NCBI GenBank assembly: GCA_001487125.1
Contig: LN913013.1
Span: forward strand, 682,001 to 746,000
Length of the DNA stretch: 64,000 nt
Direction of reading: 5' to 3'
Origin: Gabonibacter massiliensis
GTDB lineage: Bacteria > Bacteroidota > Bacteroidia > Bacteroidales > Marinifilaceae
The notes below the pieces were generated by a model. It was not told where the DNA came from. It saw nothing but the letters and a program-made list of their open reading frames with translations, and did no database searches. The translations under genes and the position numbers were made by a program. How positions within the stretch are numbered: position 1 is the stretch's first letter; each line of letters starts with the position of its first letter. Of this stretch, positions 1 through 9,255 are shown one piece after another.

Positions 1-88
1 CCCCCAATACGATTTCCCGGACGAGCTCATCGAATCCGGCGCGGGTATGTTTTACTCGATCGCCCAAGGGATTCTAAACACGAAATAA
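1..88 (+). CDS. 3' end of an unidentified gene entering from the left edge
   Basis: One frame is open from the left edge to a TAA at 86-88. It encodes about 28 residues ending in a plausible C-terminus (reads GAGMFYSIAQGILNTK before the stop). The other two plus-strand frames give less protein-like peptides. The stop lies one base from the stop of the leftward clostripain-like gene, a typical convergent arrangement. Too little is visible to name a family. Confidence 0.5.
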   Translation, partial: PQYDFPDELIESGAGMFYSIAQGILNTK

Positions 89-89
89 A

Positions 90-1199
90 TCACAATCCAT
101 ATACTCCAGACCATGATAAAGTGAAGTAATAGTTATTTAAACCGGGCCAATCCGGAAAAGGAACATAGGTGCTGATACCGCTAAATCTATCTTTATCCAC
201 GGGAACATAATCCCAAAAATATCGGGTAGCCGCACAATAAAGGACTACCTTTTTCAGTTGGGCATCGAATTTAGCGAGCTCCTCCCGAGTAGCTACCTGA
301 CGGATTAAATCGGCAAAATCATAAAAGGTATAATTTATAACTGCAAGCGGCACGTAATACCGGTAAACACTACTCTTGTCTTGGGTCTGTACTTCCGGTA
401 ATTTTCCTTCCAAGATTTCCTGACAAAGGACGTATAAAGCTTCTAACTCGGAAGTCTTTATTAAAGTGATCGTAGCCGTTTCCGTCGTCGTATTATTGAA
501 ATCGTAATAAGCTTCACAAATCTTTTCCAAATCCGAATCCTCCCCCCAAAAATAAGGAACGACTTGTTCGTAAGGAAGTCCCTTTGCAGGAACTAACGTA
601 GGAGAAGCAATGATATAATCCGCCTTATTCCTCAGTTCATAAAAAACTTCTACGGCTCCCATCAGACAAGCATCGAAAATGATATAATGAAAAAATTTAT
701 CGGGAATAACAGCTGCCAACTCCTTAATATCCATCTCGGAACCATGATCTTTTCCGAAACTCCGAGCTTGCACGGAAGGACTCTCGGGAAACCAACCTGT
801 CCCGTGAGACCAAAGAACCAATCCGTATGATTTGGCCGGATACAATTTTTGTGTTTCGCGAATAACCCGTGCCAAAACGGCAGGTGAAGCTGAATTTTCC
901 TCCTTATACTCCTTTATCACCCGTTGCTTTACGGAACCGTTTTTCATCACCTCCAATTCAAGTAATTTCGGGGCAACATTCGGTTGGTCCCAATAAACAA
1001 TTAAATTACCGTTATCTTCTTTCATTCCTTTCATCATTCCTTCCATATTCTGGGATGAAAAATAGGAAAGATTATTATCTCCGGCAATATATACCAATAC
1101 AGTCCTCTCCTTTTGAGGCTTTATCTTTTCATCATGACAAGCACCCAAACAAAAGAAAACGACAATGCTTATAATTCCTCGAACAAACAAAATCTTCAT
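90..1199 (-). CDS. Clostripain-family (C11) cysteine peptidase, lipoprotein
   Basis: This is a predicted surface or periplasmic cysteine peptidase of the clostripain/gingipain-like fold. The catalytic pair is visible: His132 in LWSHGTGW and Cys178 in IIFDACLMG. Length from the chosen start is 369 residues. The frame opens upstream at 1268, but I chose the internal ATG at 1199 because it gives a clean lipoprotein signal (MKILFVRG..., lipobox FCLGAC, Cys21) and lies just downstream of a consensus -7 box at 1216-1223. The gene is monocistronic, separated from the upstream biotin/U32 operon by a terminator-like hairpin. The substrate is unknown; the family prefers Arg or Lys at P1. Confident on family, not on role. 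Confidence 0.85.
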   Translation of the reverse strand: MKILFVRGIISIVVFFCLGACHDEKIKPQKERTVLVYIAGDNNLSYFSSQNMEGMMKGMKEDNGNLIVYWDQPNVAPKLLELEVMKNGSVKQRVIKEYKEENSASPAVLARVIRETQKLYPAKSYGLVLWSHGTGWFPESPSVQARSFGKDHGSEMDIKELAAVIPDKFFHYIIFDACLMGAVEVFYELRNKADYIIASPTLVPAKGLPYEQVVPYFWGEDSDLEKICEAYYDFNNTTTETATITLIKTSELEALYVLCQEILEGKLPEVQTQDKSSVYRYYVPLAVINYTFYDFADLIRQVATREELAKFDAQLKKVVLYCAATRYFWDYVPVDKDRFSGISTYVPFPDWPGLNNYYFTLSWSGVYGL

Positions 1200-1215
1200 A
1201 AAATAATTTATAGAA

Positions 1216-1223
1216 CAAATATA
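1216..1223 (-). promoter_or_regulatory. Candidate -7 box for the clostripain-like gene
   Basis: On the minus strand the sequence reads TATATTTG, a perfect match to the Bacteroides -7 consensus TAnnTTTG. No exact TTTG is found 19-21 bp upstream, where the region is T-rich instead. The transcript would start about 10 nt before the chosen ATG at 1199, so the 5' leader would be very short. Confidence 0.4.
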
Positions 1224-1235
1224 GCGAAAAAAACG

Positions 1236-1263
1236 AAAAAAATAGCCCTTGAATAAATCAAGG
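1236..1263 (-). terminator. Rho-independent terminator of the biotin/U32 operon
   Basis: On the minus strand, CCTTGA and TCAAGG form a 6-bp stem with a 5-nt loop. A T-rich tract (TATTTTTTTCG) follows within a few bases. It sits about 105 bp after the U32 peptidase stop codon and before the clostripain-like gene, where an operon end is expected. Confidence 0.55.
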
Positions 1264-1368
1264 AGCATTTATCTGAAAAGGTTTTATGATCAAAATTAGA
1301 TAAGGAATAAACAAGTTACGGATTTTATTATTTGAAAACAGCTTTTCAGGAAAGAAAGGAACAACTTT

Positions 1369-3180
1369 TTATTTTAAAGCTATCACCTTCATTACACAGG
1401 ACTGGCAATCAAACTCCAACCGAAAACGCCCTAAATTATTAGAAAGATATAACGGAAACTTTAAGTCACTGCACTTATTCGTTTTGCGACATAAATCTAA
1501 CTCGAATAGAAGACAATAACGAGTAGTCATCACCTCTTTTCCGCAATAATCTTTTCTAATTTCAAATCCCTTTTCCGGAATCTGTACTCCATGTTCCCGG
1601 TAAAATTCTCGCGAAAATTTATTAACGATATTTAGCTTCCAATCAGAATTTCCGGTATACGTCAACTCACCGTTCAAAGGTTCTTGTATCCATTTCCCCC
1701 TTAACTCTTCGCGCTTTTCCTGCAATTTATCCAATAACTGCCGACGATACGTATTCAACACGGACGCCTGTATGAATAACACATCTTTTCCATGATACTC
1801 AACCGAATCACATCTAAAATCCGTATCCCCGCATTTTTTCAATTGTTGACAAATTCTTTCAGCTTGTTGCGGCTGTTTTGCCTCATCGAAACGCTCTTCG
1901 CTTACTAAAGTAACATGAACCCGATCCTCATCCGTGGCAGACAATATCAATCTTCGATCTTCCGTACACACGTCAATCCTTACTCCTATTTTCCGAACGG
2001 CATTTCCTTTTTCCAATCGGACGACAAACCGATGATCGTAATTACGATACAACGGAGTACCGGGAGAGATATTCACCTTTTCATTGCAATTCAACCATTC
2101 ACCTTCCACCGTATTGATTTTTATACCCTTCAACTCCCCGTTCTCCATATAACACAATCCGTCAGCATTATGAAGTTCTTCAAAAGCATTTACCTGCAAT
2201 CGGTTTCCTCTGGTACATTTTACCTCCGCCACTTTTTTCCCCATGGATTTTGGCGTATCCATATTAACCAAACCGACGGATCTCCCGGCATAAAAATATT
2301 CCGAATACCCCCGGTTAAAACTTCTTTCCGGGTCAGCCTCAAAATCAGCCGATACACTACCGGCCCCCACGCGGGCATAACCTCTTTCCCGCTCTACGAT
2401 CCTATTCAGCCGCGAAGAGTAGTAGTTTGTCACATTAGCGACATAGGGAGTATCCTTCAGGCGTCCCTCGATCTTAAACGAATCGATGCCCGCTTCTGCA
2501 AGCTCAAACAATCGATCGGAAAGATTCAGGTCTTTTAAAGACAATACATGCTTCTCTTTCAACAAAAGTTTTCCCGTCTCATCTTCCACGTTCCATTTCA
2601 TACGGCAAGCCTGAGCACACTCCCCCCGATTGGCGGAACGTCCCAATAGATAATGCGACATATAACACTGTCCGCTTAAACTGACACATAAGGCGCCGTG
2701 TACGAAATATTCCAATTCTGCACTTACCTCCTGCCTGATCTTTTTTATCTCTTCCAACGACAGCTCCCTGGCCAACACAATCCGTTGAAATCCAATCTTG
2801 TCCAAGAATTTAATCCGTTCCAACTCGTAATTGTGCATTTGAGTGCTCGCGTGCAAGGCTATAGGAGGGATATCCAATTTCAGGATACCGGGATCTTGTA
2901 TGATAATGGCATCTACGCCAACCCGGTATAGCGCCTTTATCAGTTTCTCCGCTTCTGACAGCTCCTCATCGTAAAGAAGAGTATTCATAGTCACGAATAC
3001 CCGGCAATAAAAACGATGAGCGACAGAGACTAATCGTGTAATATCCTCAATAGAATTTCCCACCGCCTTTCGTGCCCCGAAAGCAGGCCCTCCGATATAC
3101 ACGGCATCGGCTCCATTTTGAATGGCGGCCAAAGCAACCTTCAAATTTTTGGCAGGGGATAAAAGTTCTAATCTTCTCAT
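1369..3180 (-). CDS. U32-family peptidase-like protein (RlhA/YdcP type)
   Basis: This is a 603-residue member of the collagenase-like U32 family. The family signature with its four cysteines is visible at residues 158-195: C165 (VHGALC), C172 (SGQC), C188 (RGEC) and C192 (QAC). The N-terminus (LELLSPAKN, GADAVYIGG) is typical. The long form with an extra C-terminal part resembles E. coli RlhA, which hydroxylates C2501 of 23S rRNA together with iron-sulfur assembly. These proteins are RNA-modification factors rather than proven proteases, and orthology to RlhA is inferred. Its ATG overlaps the bioD stop by 4 bp (ATGA), so it is translationally coupled to the biotin operon although no role in biotin synthesis is known. 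Confidence 0.85.
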   Translation of the reverse strand: MRRLELLSPAKNLKVALAAIQNGADAVYIGGPAFGARKAVGNSIEDITRLVSVAHRFYCRVFVTMNTLLYDEELSEAEKLIKALYRVGVDAIIIQDPGILKLDIPPIALHASTQMHNYELERIKFLDKIGFQRIVLARELSLEEIKKIRQEVSAELEYFVHGALCVSLSGQCYMSHYLLGRSANRGECAQACRMKWNVEDETGKLLLKEKHVLSLKDLNLSDRLFELAEAGIDSFKIEGRLKDTPYVANVTNYYSSRLNRIVERERGYARVGAGSVSADFEADPERSFNRGYSEYFYAGRSVGLVNMDTPKSMGKKVAEVKCTRGNRLQVNAFEELHNADGLCYMENGELKGIKINTVEGEWLNCNEKVNISPGTPLYRNYDHRFVVRLEKGNAVRKIGVRIDVCTEDRRLILSATDEDRVHVTLVSEERFDEAKQPQQAERICQQLKKCGDTDFRCDSVEYHGKDVLFIQASVLNTYRRQLLDKLQEKREELRGKWIQEPLNGELTYTGNSDWKLNIVNKFSREFYREHGVQIPEKGFEIRKDYCGKEVMTTRYCLLFELDLCRKTNKCSDLKFPLYLSNNLGRFRLEFDCQSCVMKVIALK

Positions 3181-3854
3181 TTCGACAATAACGGCCCCAC
3201 CTCTATATCAGGATATTCCTTCCCATGCACGACAGGCACCTCTATCAAACGGCAAGAAGGAAAGAAATCACGCAAATAACGCTGAAAAATCGTAATGGAA
3301 TCATTTGTAATCCACTCGCTATCATTCGGAAATCGGTTATACACCAGCAGGGCAAGTTCTATTCCCCGTTGACGACATAACTCCAAACTCATCAACGTAT
3401 GGTTTATACTGCCTAATTTGGAAGAGGCTACCAAAATCAAAGGGTGCTTCTTCTCTTGAATATAATCAATGGTAAAATAGTCTCTGGTGACCGGAACATA
3501 CAATCCCCCGGCCCCTTCCAACAATACGATATCGTATAACTCGTCCAATTTACGGGAAGAAGCCGCTATCCGGTCCGTATCCAAAGTCACACGATCGATC
3601 TCCGCCGCCAAATGAGGGGAAGCAGGGTAAGTCATCACGTAGGGACAAGTCGTTCCGTCCCGATCTATTTCGAGCGGACCGATTTCCATAATTTCCCGAT
3701 GCTTTAAAATATCTTCAGAGATCCCGGTACAACCAGTCTGTATAAACTTTTGGGTAACCACCCGAACTCCTTTTTTTTGTAATGAACGGGCTAATAACCC
3801 CGTTATAATCGATTTTCCGGTATCCGTATCGATACCGCTTACAAAATATATCAT
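3177..3854 (-). CDS. bioD: Dethiobiotin synthetase BioD
   Basis: BioD uses ATP and CO2 to close the ureido ring of 7,8-diaminopelargonate, giving dethiobiotin, the penultimate cytosolic step of biotin synthesis. The P-loop is at residues 7-15 (GIDTDTGKS) directly after the first beta strand, as in all BioD proteins. Downstream are the substrate-binding lysine region (QKFIQTGC) and the ligand-binding loop LLEGAGGLYVP. The 225-residue length is normal. It is the last dedicated biotin gene of the operon, 21 bp after bioC, and overlaps the U32 gene by 4 bp. Confidence 0.95.
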   Translation of the reverse strand: MIYFVSGIDTDTGKSIITGLLARSLQKKGVRVVTQKFIQTGCTGISEDILKHREIMEIGPLEIDRDGTTCPYVMTYPASPHLAAEIDRVTLDTDRIAASSRKLDELYDIVLLEGAGGLYVPVTRDYFTIDYIQEKKHPLILVASSKLGSINHTLMSLELCRQRGIELALLVYNRFPNDSEWITNDSITIFQRYLRDFFPSCRLIEVPVVHGKEYPDIEVGPLLSK

Positions 3855-3875
3855 ATCGTGAATCTATATTTACAT

Positions 3876-4670
3876 TTACCAACTGGCAACGCCATAGGTA
3901 TTCATAATCCTCGGTTTCTTTCTACATACCAGATACAAGGGATGATAAGTTAAGGTCACTTTCCCATCCATAGCAAAACGAGCATTATATTCGTCAATAA
4001 ATTCCTGAACCTTTCCCTTGGTCCATACCCGTTTATCACCGGATACATTTACTCCCGTTTTCTTCAAATGCTGTAACAACGCCAAAGGATCGTCAAACTC
4101 CATCAACCTGAACTCTTCTCGGATTTGTTCAATCTTAAAATAAGGTTCCAAAAGTCCCATCAACTCCTCCTGTGTCCGGTATCTTAATCCTCCTCCCGTT
4201 GTCAATCGAATTTCCCGCAAGTTGTACTTTCCAAAAGTACTGAAAATCATCAAACCGTCCTCCCGCAAATGTTCGGATAATTTTCTGAAAGTCGCTTTCG
4301 GTTCGTTCAACCATTGAAAAGTAGCGGCAGAAACAATCAGGTCGAATCGCCCCGGCAATGGAATCTCCTCGATATCCCCCGGCAAACAATGAGAAGTTAT
4401 GACCTGATACAAACGTGCTGTACGGGAACAAACTTCCTCGACGATATCATTGACATAGATCTCATCTTCCTTAAAACAGCGTCTTAACTCTTCCGTGAAC
4501 AATCCCGTTCCACATCCCACCTCCAATATATTTTTAGGAATATAATCCAAACTGGACATAACCATTCGGTTTAATCGTACAGCCATCGCCTTTTGTACCA
4601 TTGCGTTAGCGTTATAAGTAGTTATACTACGACGAAAACGCTGTTCAACCTCGTGTTTATTTACAGCCAT
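3876..4670 (-). CDS. bioC: Malonyl-ACP O-methyltransferase BioC
   Basis: BioC methylates the free carboxyl of malonyl-ACP with S-adenosylmethionine, disguising it so that the fatty-acid elongation cycle can build the pimeloyl chain. The SAM-binding motif I is at about residues 47-57 (ILEVGCGTGLF). The N-terminal helix RFRRSITTYNANA is characteristic of BioC. The length of 264 residues is typical. The gene starts 2 bp after the bioG stop, consistent with tight co-expression. BioC makes the ester that the neighbouring esterase BioG removes. Confidence 0.93.
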   Translation of the reverse strand: MAVNKHEVEQRFRRSITTYNANAMVQKAMAVRLNRMVMSSLDYIPKNILEVGCGTGLFTEELRRCFKEDEIYVNDIVEEVCSRTARLYQVITSHCLPGDIEEIPLPGRFDLIVSAATFQWLNEPKATFRKLSEHLREDGLMIFSTFGKYNLREIRLTTGGGLRYRTQEELMGLLEPYFKIEQIREEFRLMEFDDPLALLQHLKKTGVNVSGDKRVWTKGKVQEFIDEYNARFAMDGKVTLTYHPLYLVCRKKPRIMNTYGVASW

Positions 4671-4672
4671 AT

Positions 4673-5320
4673 TTATATTATTAAATCCCAGTTTTCAAAT
4701 ACGTAAAAAGGATAATGTCCCCCTACTATTTTTTTTATTTCACTTCGTCCCCTCCACCAGTTCTCTTGATTTGTCACCGGAAATATAATATCATTTTCCG
4801 AAATATACACCCTATTCCAGCAAATTTCTCCTTTTAATCTATCGGATTGTTCCCGGATGGCTTTCAACTCTTCCAATTGCTCCTCCAAATTCCTATCCGG
4901 ATGATGTTGTTTAAACCGGGTACGTTCCCCTGTTCCCGATAACATCCGAACAAAAAATTTATCTCTTCCACGCTCATCCATCCCCCTCTCCGTAAGCAAA
5001 TACACATGAAGAGGGATACCGTACAGATTATCCACGGGACGTTCCGTTCCGTTGATTGCCGTACTTCTGTCCACGGGTAAATTCCACAAGGGAAGCAAGA
5101 CGGAAGCTGCCCATACACCCATGGACCAGGCTATCACATCTATACTTTCGTAACCGTTTAAAACCGGAGCTTTTTCACCTTCTATGTTCCGGTAATCGTA
5201 AAGCATCAACACGTCCGACTCCCCGGTCATATGACTTACGGCTCTTTCGTCCAAACCCCATCCGCTAAAAAAAAGAATTACCCGCTTGTTACCGTTTTTT
5301 TCTAACCAAACTCTCCGCAT
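4673..5320 (-). CDS. bioG: Pimeloyl-ACP methyl ester esterase BioG
   Basis: BioG hydrolyses the methyl ester of pimeloyl-ACP after two rounds of elongation, ending chain growth. It is the Bacteroidota replacement of E. coli BioH. The 215-residue alpha/beta-hydrolase (DUF452 type) carries an oxyanion-side motif FFSGWGLDE near the N-terminus, a nucleophile serine S66 in AWSMG, and a probable catalytic histidine near the C-terminus (GGHYPFY). One base separates it from bioF upstream and two from bioC downstream. Context and motifs agree; BioG rather than another esterase is well supported. Confidence 0.9.
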   Translation of the reverse strand: MRRVWLEKNGNKRVILFFSGWGLDERAVSHMTGESDVLMLYDYRNIEGEKAPVLNGYESIDVIAWSMGVWAASVLLPLWNLPVDRSTAINGTERPVDNLYGIPLHVYLLTERGMDERGRDKFFVRMLSGTGERTRFKQHHPDRNLEEQLEELKAIREQSDRLKGEICWNRVYISENDIIFPVTNQENWWRGRSEIKKIVGGHYPFYVFENWDLII

Positions 5321-5321
5321 C

Positions 5322-6479
5322 CTAACAACTCACTTCAATAAATTCGAATAAGCACTCGTAATCCTCTTCCGGAATGGCTGCATTCAGAGAAAACCGTATT
5401 CGGGCCTCGTTTTTAGGTACGGTAGGGTATCTCACCGGTAATACAAAAAAACCATTATCCCGGAATTGCTCAGACATATAAACACTGTTTTCGTTACTTC
5501 CACATAAAAAAGGTACGATATGAGAATTTCCCCTGGTTTCAAATCCCCTGTCTATCAACGTATTTCTCAATCGTTCTGAAATCGTCATCAACTTCAAACG
5601 CTTGGAATAAAAATCAGGCATACGATTTAAAATAAAACGAGTCCAAGCCACGTTAATCGGCGGTAATGCCGTCGTAAAAATCAAACTTCTCTGCGTATTA
5701 ACCAAAAATTCTCGAAAAAGATCGTCACAGACTACAAAAGCCCCGTATGAAGCAAAGGCCTTACCGAATGTTCCGACAATAAAGTCAATATCTCCCATAC
5801 ATCCCTGTTCCTCACAGCATCCTAAACCGTTCGTTCCCCGGACTCCAACGGCATGAGCTTCGTCCACGTACAAAAAAGTATCGTACTCTTTTTTCAAATC
5901 ACATAATTCCTGCAAATCACACACGTCCCCGTCCATACTGAAAATGGACTCAGTCACAACAAATACATTCTCGTATTTTTCCCTATGATTAAACAGGATC
6001 TCGCGCAAATGTCCATAATCCAAATGCCGGTAACGCAACATCTCCGCTTCACTCAACCGCAATCCGTCAATAATACTCGCGTGTACAAGTTTATCGGCAA
6101 CAATCAAATCCTTTTTACCCGCTAACGCAGGCAATATCCCGATATTAGCATGATACCCGGAATTGAATACCAATGCTGACTCCTTACCGTACAATTCCCG
6201 CAAATCATTCTCCAATACCCCGTAATATTCATGATTACCCGACAACAAACGGGAAGATACGGCGCTGTACGATAGCAATTTCACATCCGTCTCCTGACGA
6301 AATTCTTCATACAGATGCGGATCGGAAGAGAGTCCCAAGTAATCATTGGAGGAGAGATTCAACATTTCGCGTCCGTCATGGTGGATCAAAAAACCATTAT
6401 GCTGAATCTCCTTCAACTCCCGATAATTTCCAAACTCCTTTATCTTATTTAATTTATTGATGTAACGCTCTCTGTTCAT
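5322..6479 (-). CDS. bioF: 8-amino-7-oxononanoate synthase BioF
   Basis: BioF is a PLP-dependent alpha-oxoamine synthase that condenses pimeloyl-ACP (or -CoA) with L-alanine to form KAPA. The Schiff-base lysine is K240 in GTFGKAFASYG. The cofactor-binding DEAHAVGVRG (from about residue 206) and the substrate region SSNDYLGL (about residues 43-50) are intact. The 385-residue length is normal. One base separates it from bioA upstream and from bioG downstream. Confidence 0.95.
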   Translation of the reverse strand: MNRERYINKLNKIKEFGNYRELKEIQHNGFLIHHDGREMLNLSSNDYLGLSSDPHLYEEFRQETDVKLLSYSAVSSRLLSGNHEYYGVLENDLRELYGKESALVFNSGYHANIGILPALAGKKDLIVADKLVHASIIDGLRLSEAEMLRYRHLDYGHLREILFNHREKYENVFVVTESIFSMDGDVCDLQELCDLKKEYDTFLYVDEAHAVGVRGTNGLGCCEEQGCMGDIDFIVGTFGKAFASYGAFVVCDDLFREFLVNTQRSLIFTTALPPINVAWTRFILNRMPDFYSKRLKLMTISERLRNTLIDRGFETRGNSHIVPFLCGSNENSVYMSEQFRDNGFFVLPVRYPTVPKNEARIRFSLNAAIPEEDYECLFEFIEVSC

Positions 6480-6480
6480 A

Positions 6481-7794
6481 TCATTTCAGGTTAGAAAGAA
6501 CCCGCAACAAAGCCTGTGTCAAACGAGAAAGTTCTTCCGGACGTATAATGTAAGGCGGCATGATATATACCAATTTACCGAAAGGACGTACCCATACGCC
6601 CTCACGTACAAATGCAGATTGGATATAGGCCATATCCACGGGTTCTCTTAACTCGATAACTCCTATGGCACCCAACACTCTTACATCGGCAACGTTACTG
6701 TAATGTGCGGCCGGGGCCAACTCGGTCCGCATCTGCCTTTCGATTAGACCGATCATCGTGTCGATATCATAGCTCATGATCAGATCCAAAGAAGCATTGG
6801 CAGCAGCACAAGCCAAAGGATTGCCCATAAAAGTAGGACCATGCATAAACACACCCGGATTTTTCGAGCATATACCCGTGGCTACCTTTTCTGTTGTCAT
6901 CGTGGCTGCAAAACTCATGTATCCTCCGGTGATTGCTTTCCCTACGCACATAATGTCCGGAACGATACCCGCGTGATCACATCCCCACATTTTTCCGGTC
7001 CTCCCGAAACCGGTTGCAATTTCATCACAAATCAGAAGTACATCATATTGTTTACACAACTCTTTGACTTTCCAAAGGTATTCGGCGGAATAAAACCACA
7101 TGCCTCCGGCACCCTGTACAATCGGTTCCAGAATAACAGCCGCGATACGATTGTGATTATTTCGCAAACACTGTTTGAACTCTTCTATATCCGCATCACG
7201 ACAAGGTTGTCCGTATCGTACCCGGGGAGAAGTAACAAAATAGTGAATGGGCAAAGTTCCCCGGAATATACTATGCATTCCCGTAACAGGATCACAAACG
7301 GACATCGCATTCCAGGTATCACCATGATATCCCTTGGTAATGGTCAAAAAATGTCGTTTTTCCTCCCGTCCCTGCGCGTACCAGTACTGAAGGGCCATCT
7401 TCATCGCCACTTCTACGGCCACGGAACCGGAGTCACTGAAAAAGACCTTCTCTATCCCGTAAGGGGTCAGTTTCACTAATTTGGCAGCCAACTCTACAGC
7501 CGGACGGTGCGTTAATCCACCAAACATCACGTGCGACATATTTTTCAATTGCTTTTCAATAGCAGCATTAATTTTCGGATGATTGTACCCGTGTACTTCA
7601 CACCACCAGGAAGACATGCCGTCAATTAACCGGGTTCCGTCTTCCAATTCTATGTATACGCCCTCAGCTCGTTTCACCGGATACACCGGAAGCGGATTTA
7701 CCGTAGAGGTGTAAGGATGCCACAAATGTTCCCGATCAAAGCGAAGCATCGCTTCCGTCGTCATTGTCTCAATAAAATTTTCCATAACCTTCAT
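6481..7794 (-). CDS. bioA: Adenosylmethionine-8-amino-7-oxononanoate aminotransferase BioA
   Basis: BioA transfers an amino group from SAM to KAPA, giving 7,8-diaminopelargonate. It is a class III PLP aminotransferase of 437 residues. It shows the BioA start LWHPYTS, the [13 protein letters not shown] substrate-side motif, D257 in [11 protein letters not shown] and the PLP lysine K286 in GKAITGGY. A second ATG three codons in (MENF) could be the true start; I keep the longer form because the 9-bp gap to bioB leaves room for either. It lies between bioB and bioF in the operon. Confidence 0.94.
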   Translation of the reverse strand: MKVMENFIETMTTEAMLRFDREHLWHPYTSTVNPLPVYPVKRAEGVYIELEDGTRLIDGMSSWWCEVHGYNHPKINAAIEKQLKNMSHVMFGGLTHRPAVELAAKLVKLTPYGIEKVFFSDSGSVAVEVAMKMALQYWYAQGREEKRHFLTITKGYHGDTWNAMSVCDPVTGMHSIFRGTLPIHYFVTSPRVRYGQPCRDADIEEFKQCLRNNHNRIAAVILEPIVQGAGGMWFYSAEYLWKVKELCKQYDVLLICDEIATGFGRTGKMWGCDHAGIVPDIMCVGKAITGGYMSFAATMTTEKVATGICSKNPGVFMHGPTFMGNPLACAAANASLDLIMSYDIDTMIGLIERQMRTELAPAAHYSNVADVRVLGAIGVIELREPVDMAYIQSAFVREGVWVRPFGKLVYIMPPYIIRPEELSRLTQALLRVLSNLK

Positions 7795-7803
7795 TTTTCG
7801 ATT

Positions 7804-8766
7804 TTACTTTCTTGTGATAAACCCCATTTTCTCTACTTTTTCCATATCTTCCATAACCTTTGATCCCACCGTAGTCAATAGGTCCCCGACAATCGCCGAA
7901 TTAATTCCGGCTTCTATCGCTTCTTTTTCTATATGTGCTATTAAATTTCTACCTCCGGCAAATCTTAAAAAGGCATCCGGATGAATAAAGCGAAACACGG
8001 CTATCGTCGTTAACACTTCCTCATCCGCCAAAGGTGCTGCATTTTCCAAAGGAGTTCCCGGAATAGGATTCAACACGTTGATAGGAATTGACTTAATCCC
8101 CAAATCTCGAATCATCAGAGCCAGATCGATGCGATCTTCCATCGTCTCTCCCATTCCTATAATTCCTCCGGAACAAACTTCCATTCCTACCTCTTGAGCC
8201 GCACGAATCGTCTCTATTTTTTCATCCGTCGTATGAGAAGAACACAAGGAGTGAAAATAACGACGAGAAGACTCCAAATTACAATGGTAACGTGTTATAC
8301 CAGCCTCTTTTAATCTAAGTAATTGTGTCTTGTTTAATAAACCCATGGAGGCACATAAATTGATATCCATCCCTCGCTTTATCTTTCGGGCATAATCACA
8401 CAACCGATCTATATTTTTATCGGAAAGAGCTCTTCCGCTCGTTACAAAAGAAAATTTATTCACCCGATAAGTAGCATTCAAACGAGCCAATTCAATACAA
8501 CTCTTTTCATCGATTAAATCATACTCATCTACTTTTGTCCGAAAAACTGCCGATTGGGCACACCATTTACAATTTTCAGAACAACGTCCGGAACGCGCGT
8601 TGATAATCGAACAAGTATCGAAATAATTTCCGACGAAATGATCCCGTATCTCTCCCGCAGCCTCATATAAAGCCCTTTTATCCTTTATCAGGGATAACTC
8701 CAGAGCCTCCTCCTTAGTAATCGACTGTCCTTTAAAGACTTTCTCTTTCAATGTATCTATTAACAT
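7804..8766 (-). CDS. bioB: Biotin synthase BioB
   Basis: BioB inserts sulfur into dethiobiotin, completing biotin. The radical-SAM cluster motif CxxxCxxC is at C62, C66 and C69 (GRCSENCKWC). The ligands for the sacrificial [2Fe-2S] cluster are in later segments (LCASMG, HCNLESS, VCSGGIIGMGE). At 320 residues it is of normal length. It is the first gene of the operon and lies directly behind a candidate operator at 8785-8816. Confidence 0.95.
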   Translation of the reverse strand: MLIDTLKEKVFKGQSITKEEALELSLIKDKRALYEAAGEIRDHFVGNYFDTCSIINARSGRCSENCKWCAQSAVFRTKVDEYDLIDEKSCIELARLNATYRVNKFSFVTSGRALSDKNIDRLCDYARKIKRGMDINLCASMGLLNKTQLLRLKEAGITRYHCNLESSRRYFHSLCSSHTTDEKIETIRAAQEVGMEVCSGGIIGMGETMEDRIDLALMIRDLGIKSIPINVLNPIPGTPLENAAPLADEEVLTTIAVFRFIHPDAFLRFAGGRNLIAHIEKEAIEAGINSAIVGDLLTTVGSKVMEDMEKVEKMGFITRK

Positions 8767-9255
8767 AATCTATATACAAAAAAGGTATACCCATTGTTCA
8801 CAACAAGTATACCCATCTATATTAAATTTTTCATTCCCATGCTTTACAGGAAACTCCGCACCAACACATGATGATACCACCTCGCATACCTGTTTTAGTC
8901 CGCCATCCGACTCCTCTCTCTTATCCTTTACCATGATTTTCTTTGAGACTCCGGAAAAATCAACGATTATCCCCTTTAAAGAAGATTTTCCCAATGCTAC
9001 CTTACAAATATCTATCGATAACGTCGCTATCCTTACCTCTTTTCTCAAAGAGGCAAAAATAGCATATCCCTTACGATTCCATTTGGAAAAGTATACCATG
9101 CATCTAAAGCAAAAATATCTTCTGTTCATAAACTCCCAACACAGCGGATATAATAAACGGCTGCAATTTACTAAAATTTTTTTATATTTAGCGATTCAAC
9201 AAAAAAAACAGAAAAGTCGACTTAATCGTAAAAGCGAATAAAAATAAAACTTGTT
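8767..9255. other. Intergenic region between bioB and the PPDK_N-like gene
   Basis: These 489 bases separate two divergent genes. They hold the candidate bio operator at the left end and an AT-rich stretch at the right end (around 9165-9195, including TATATTTA, one mismatch from a -7 box reading right). Both strands carry open frames of about 100-120 codons, 8770-9129 on the minus strand and 8933-9241 on the plus strand. They overlap each other and the regulatory sequences, and neither product resembles a family I know. I cannot call a gene here with confidence; if one is real, the minus-strand frame looks slightly more protein-like. Confidence 0.4.
8785..8816 (-). promoter_or_regulatory. Candidate biotin-operon operator/promoter
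   Basis: GTATACCCAT occurs twice as an exact direct repeat (8785-8794 and 8807-8816), 22 bp apart, about two helical turns. Between the copies is the short palindrome TTGT-TC-ACAA. A near-consensus -7 box reading left (TATACTTG, 8804-8811) overlaps the second copy. The element ends 19 bp before the bioB ATG, a good place for a repressor. BirA or another biotin regulator is inferred from position only; no regulator gene is in the window. Confidence 0.4.

Noticed and set aside
8770-9129. 119-codon open frame upstream of bioB, minus strand
   Set aside because: It overlaps the candidate bio operator and an opposite-strand frame of similar length, and matches no family I know. I kept it only as part of the intergenic description.
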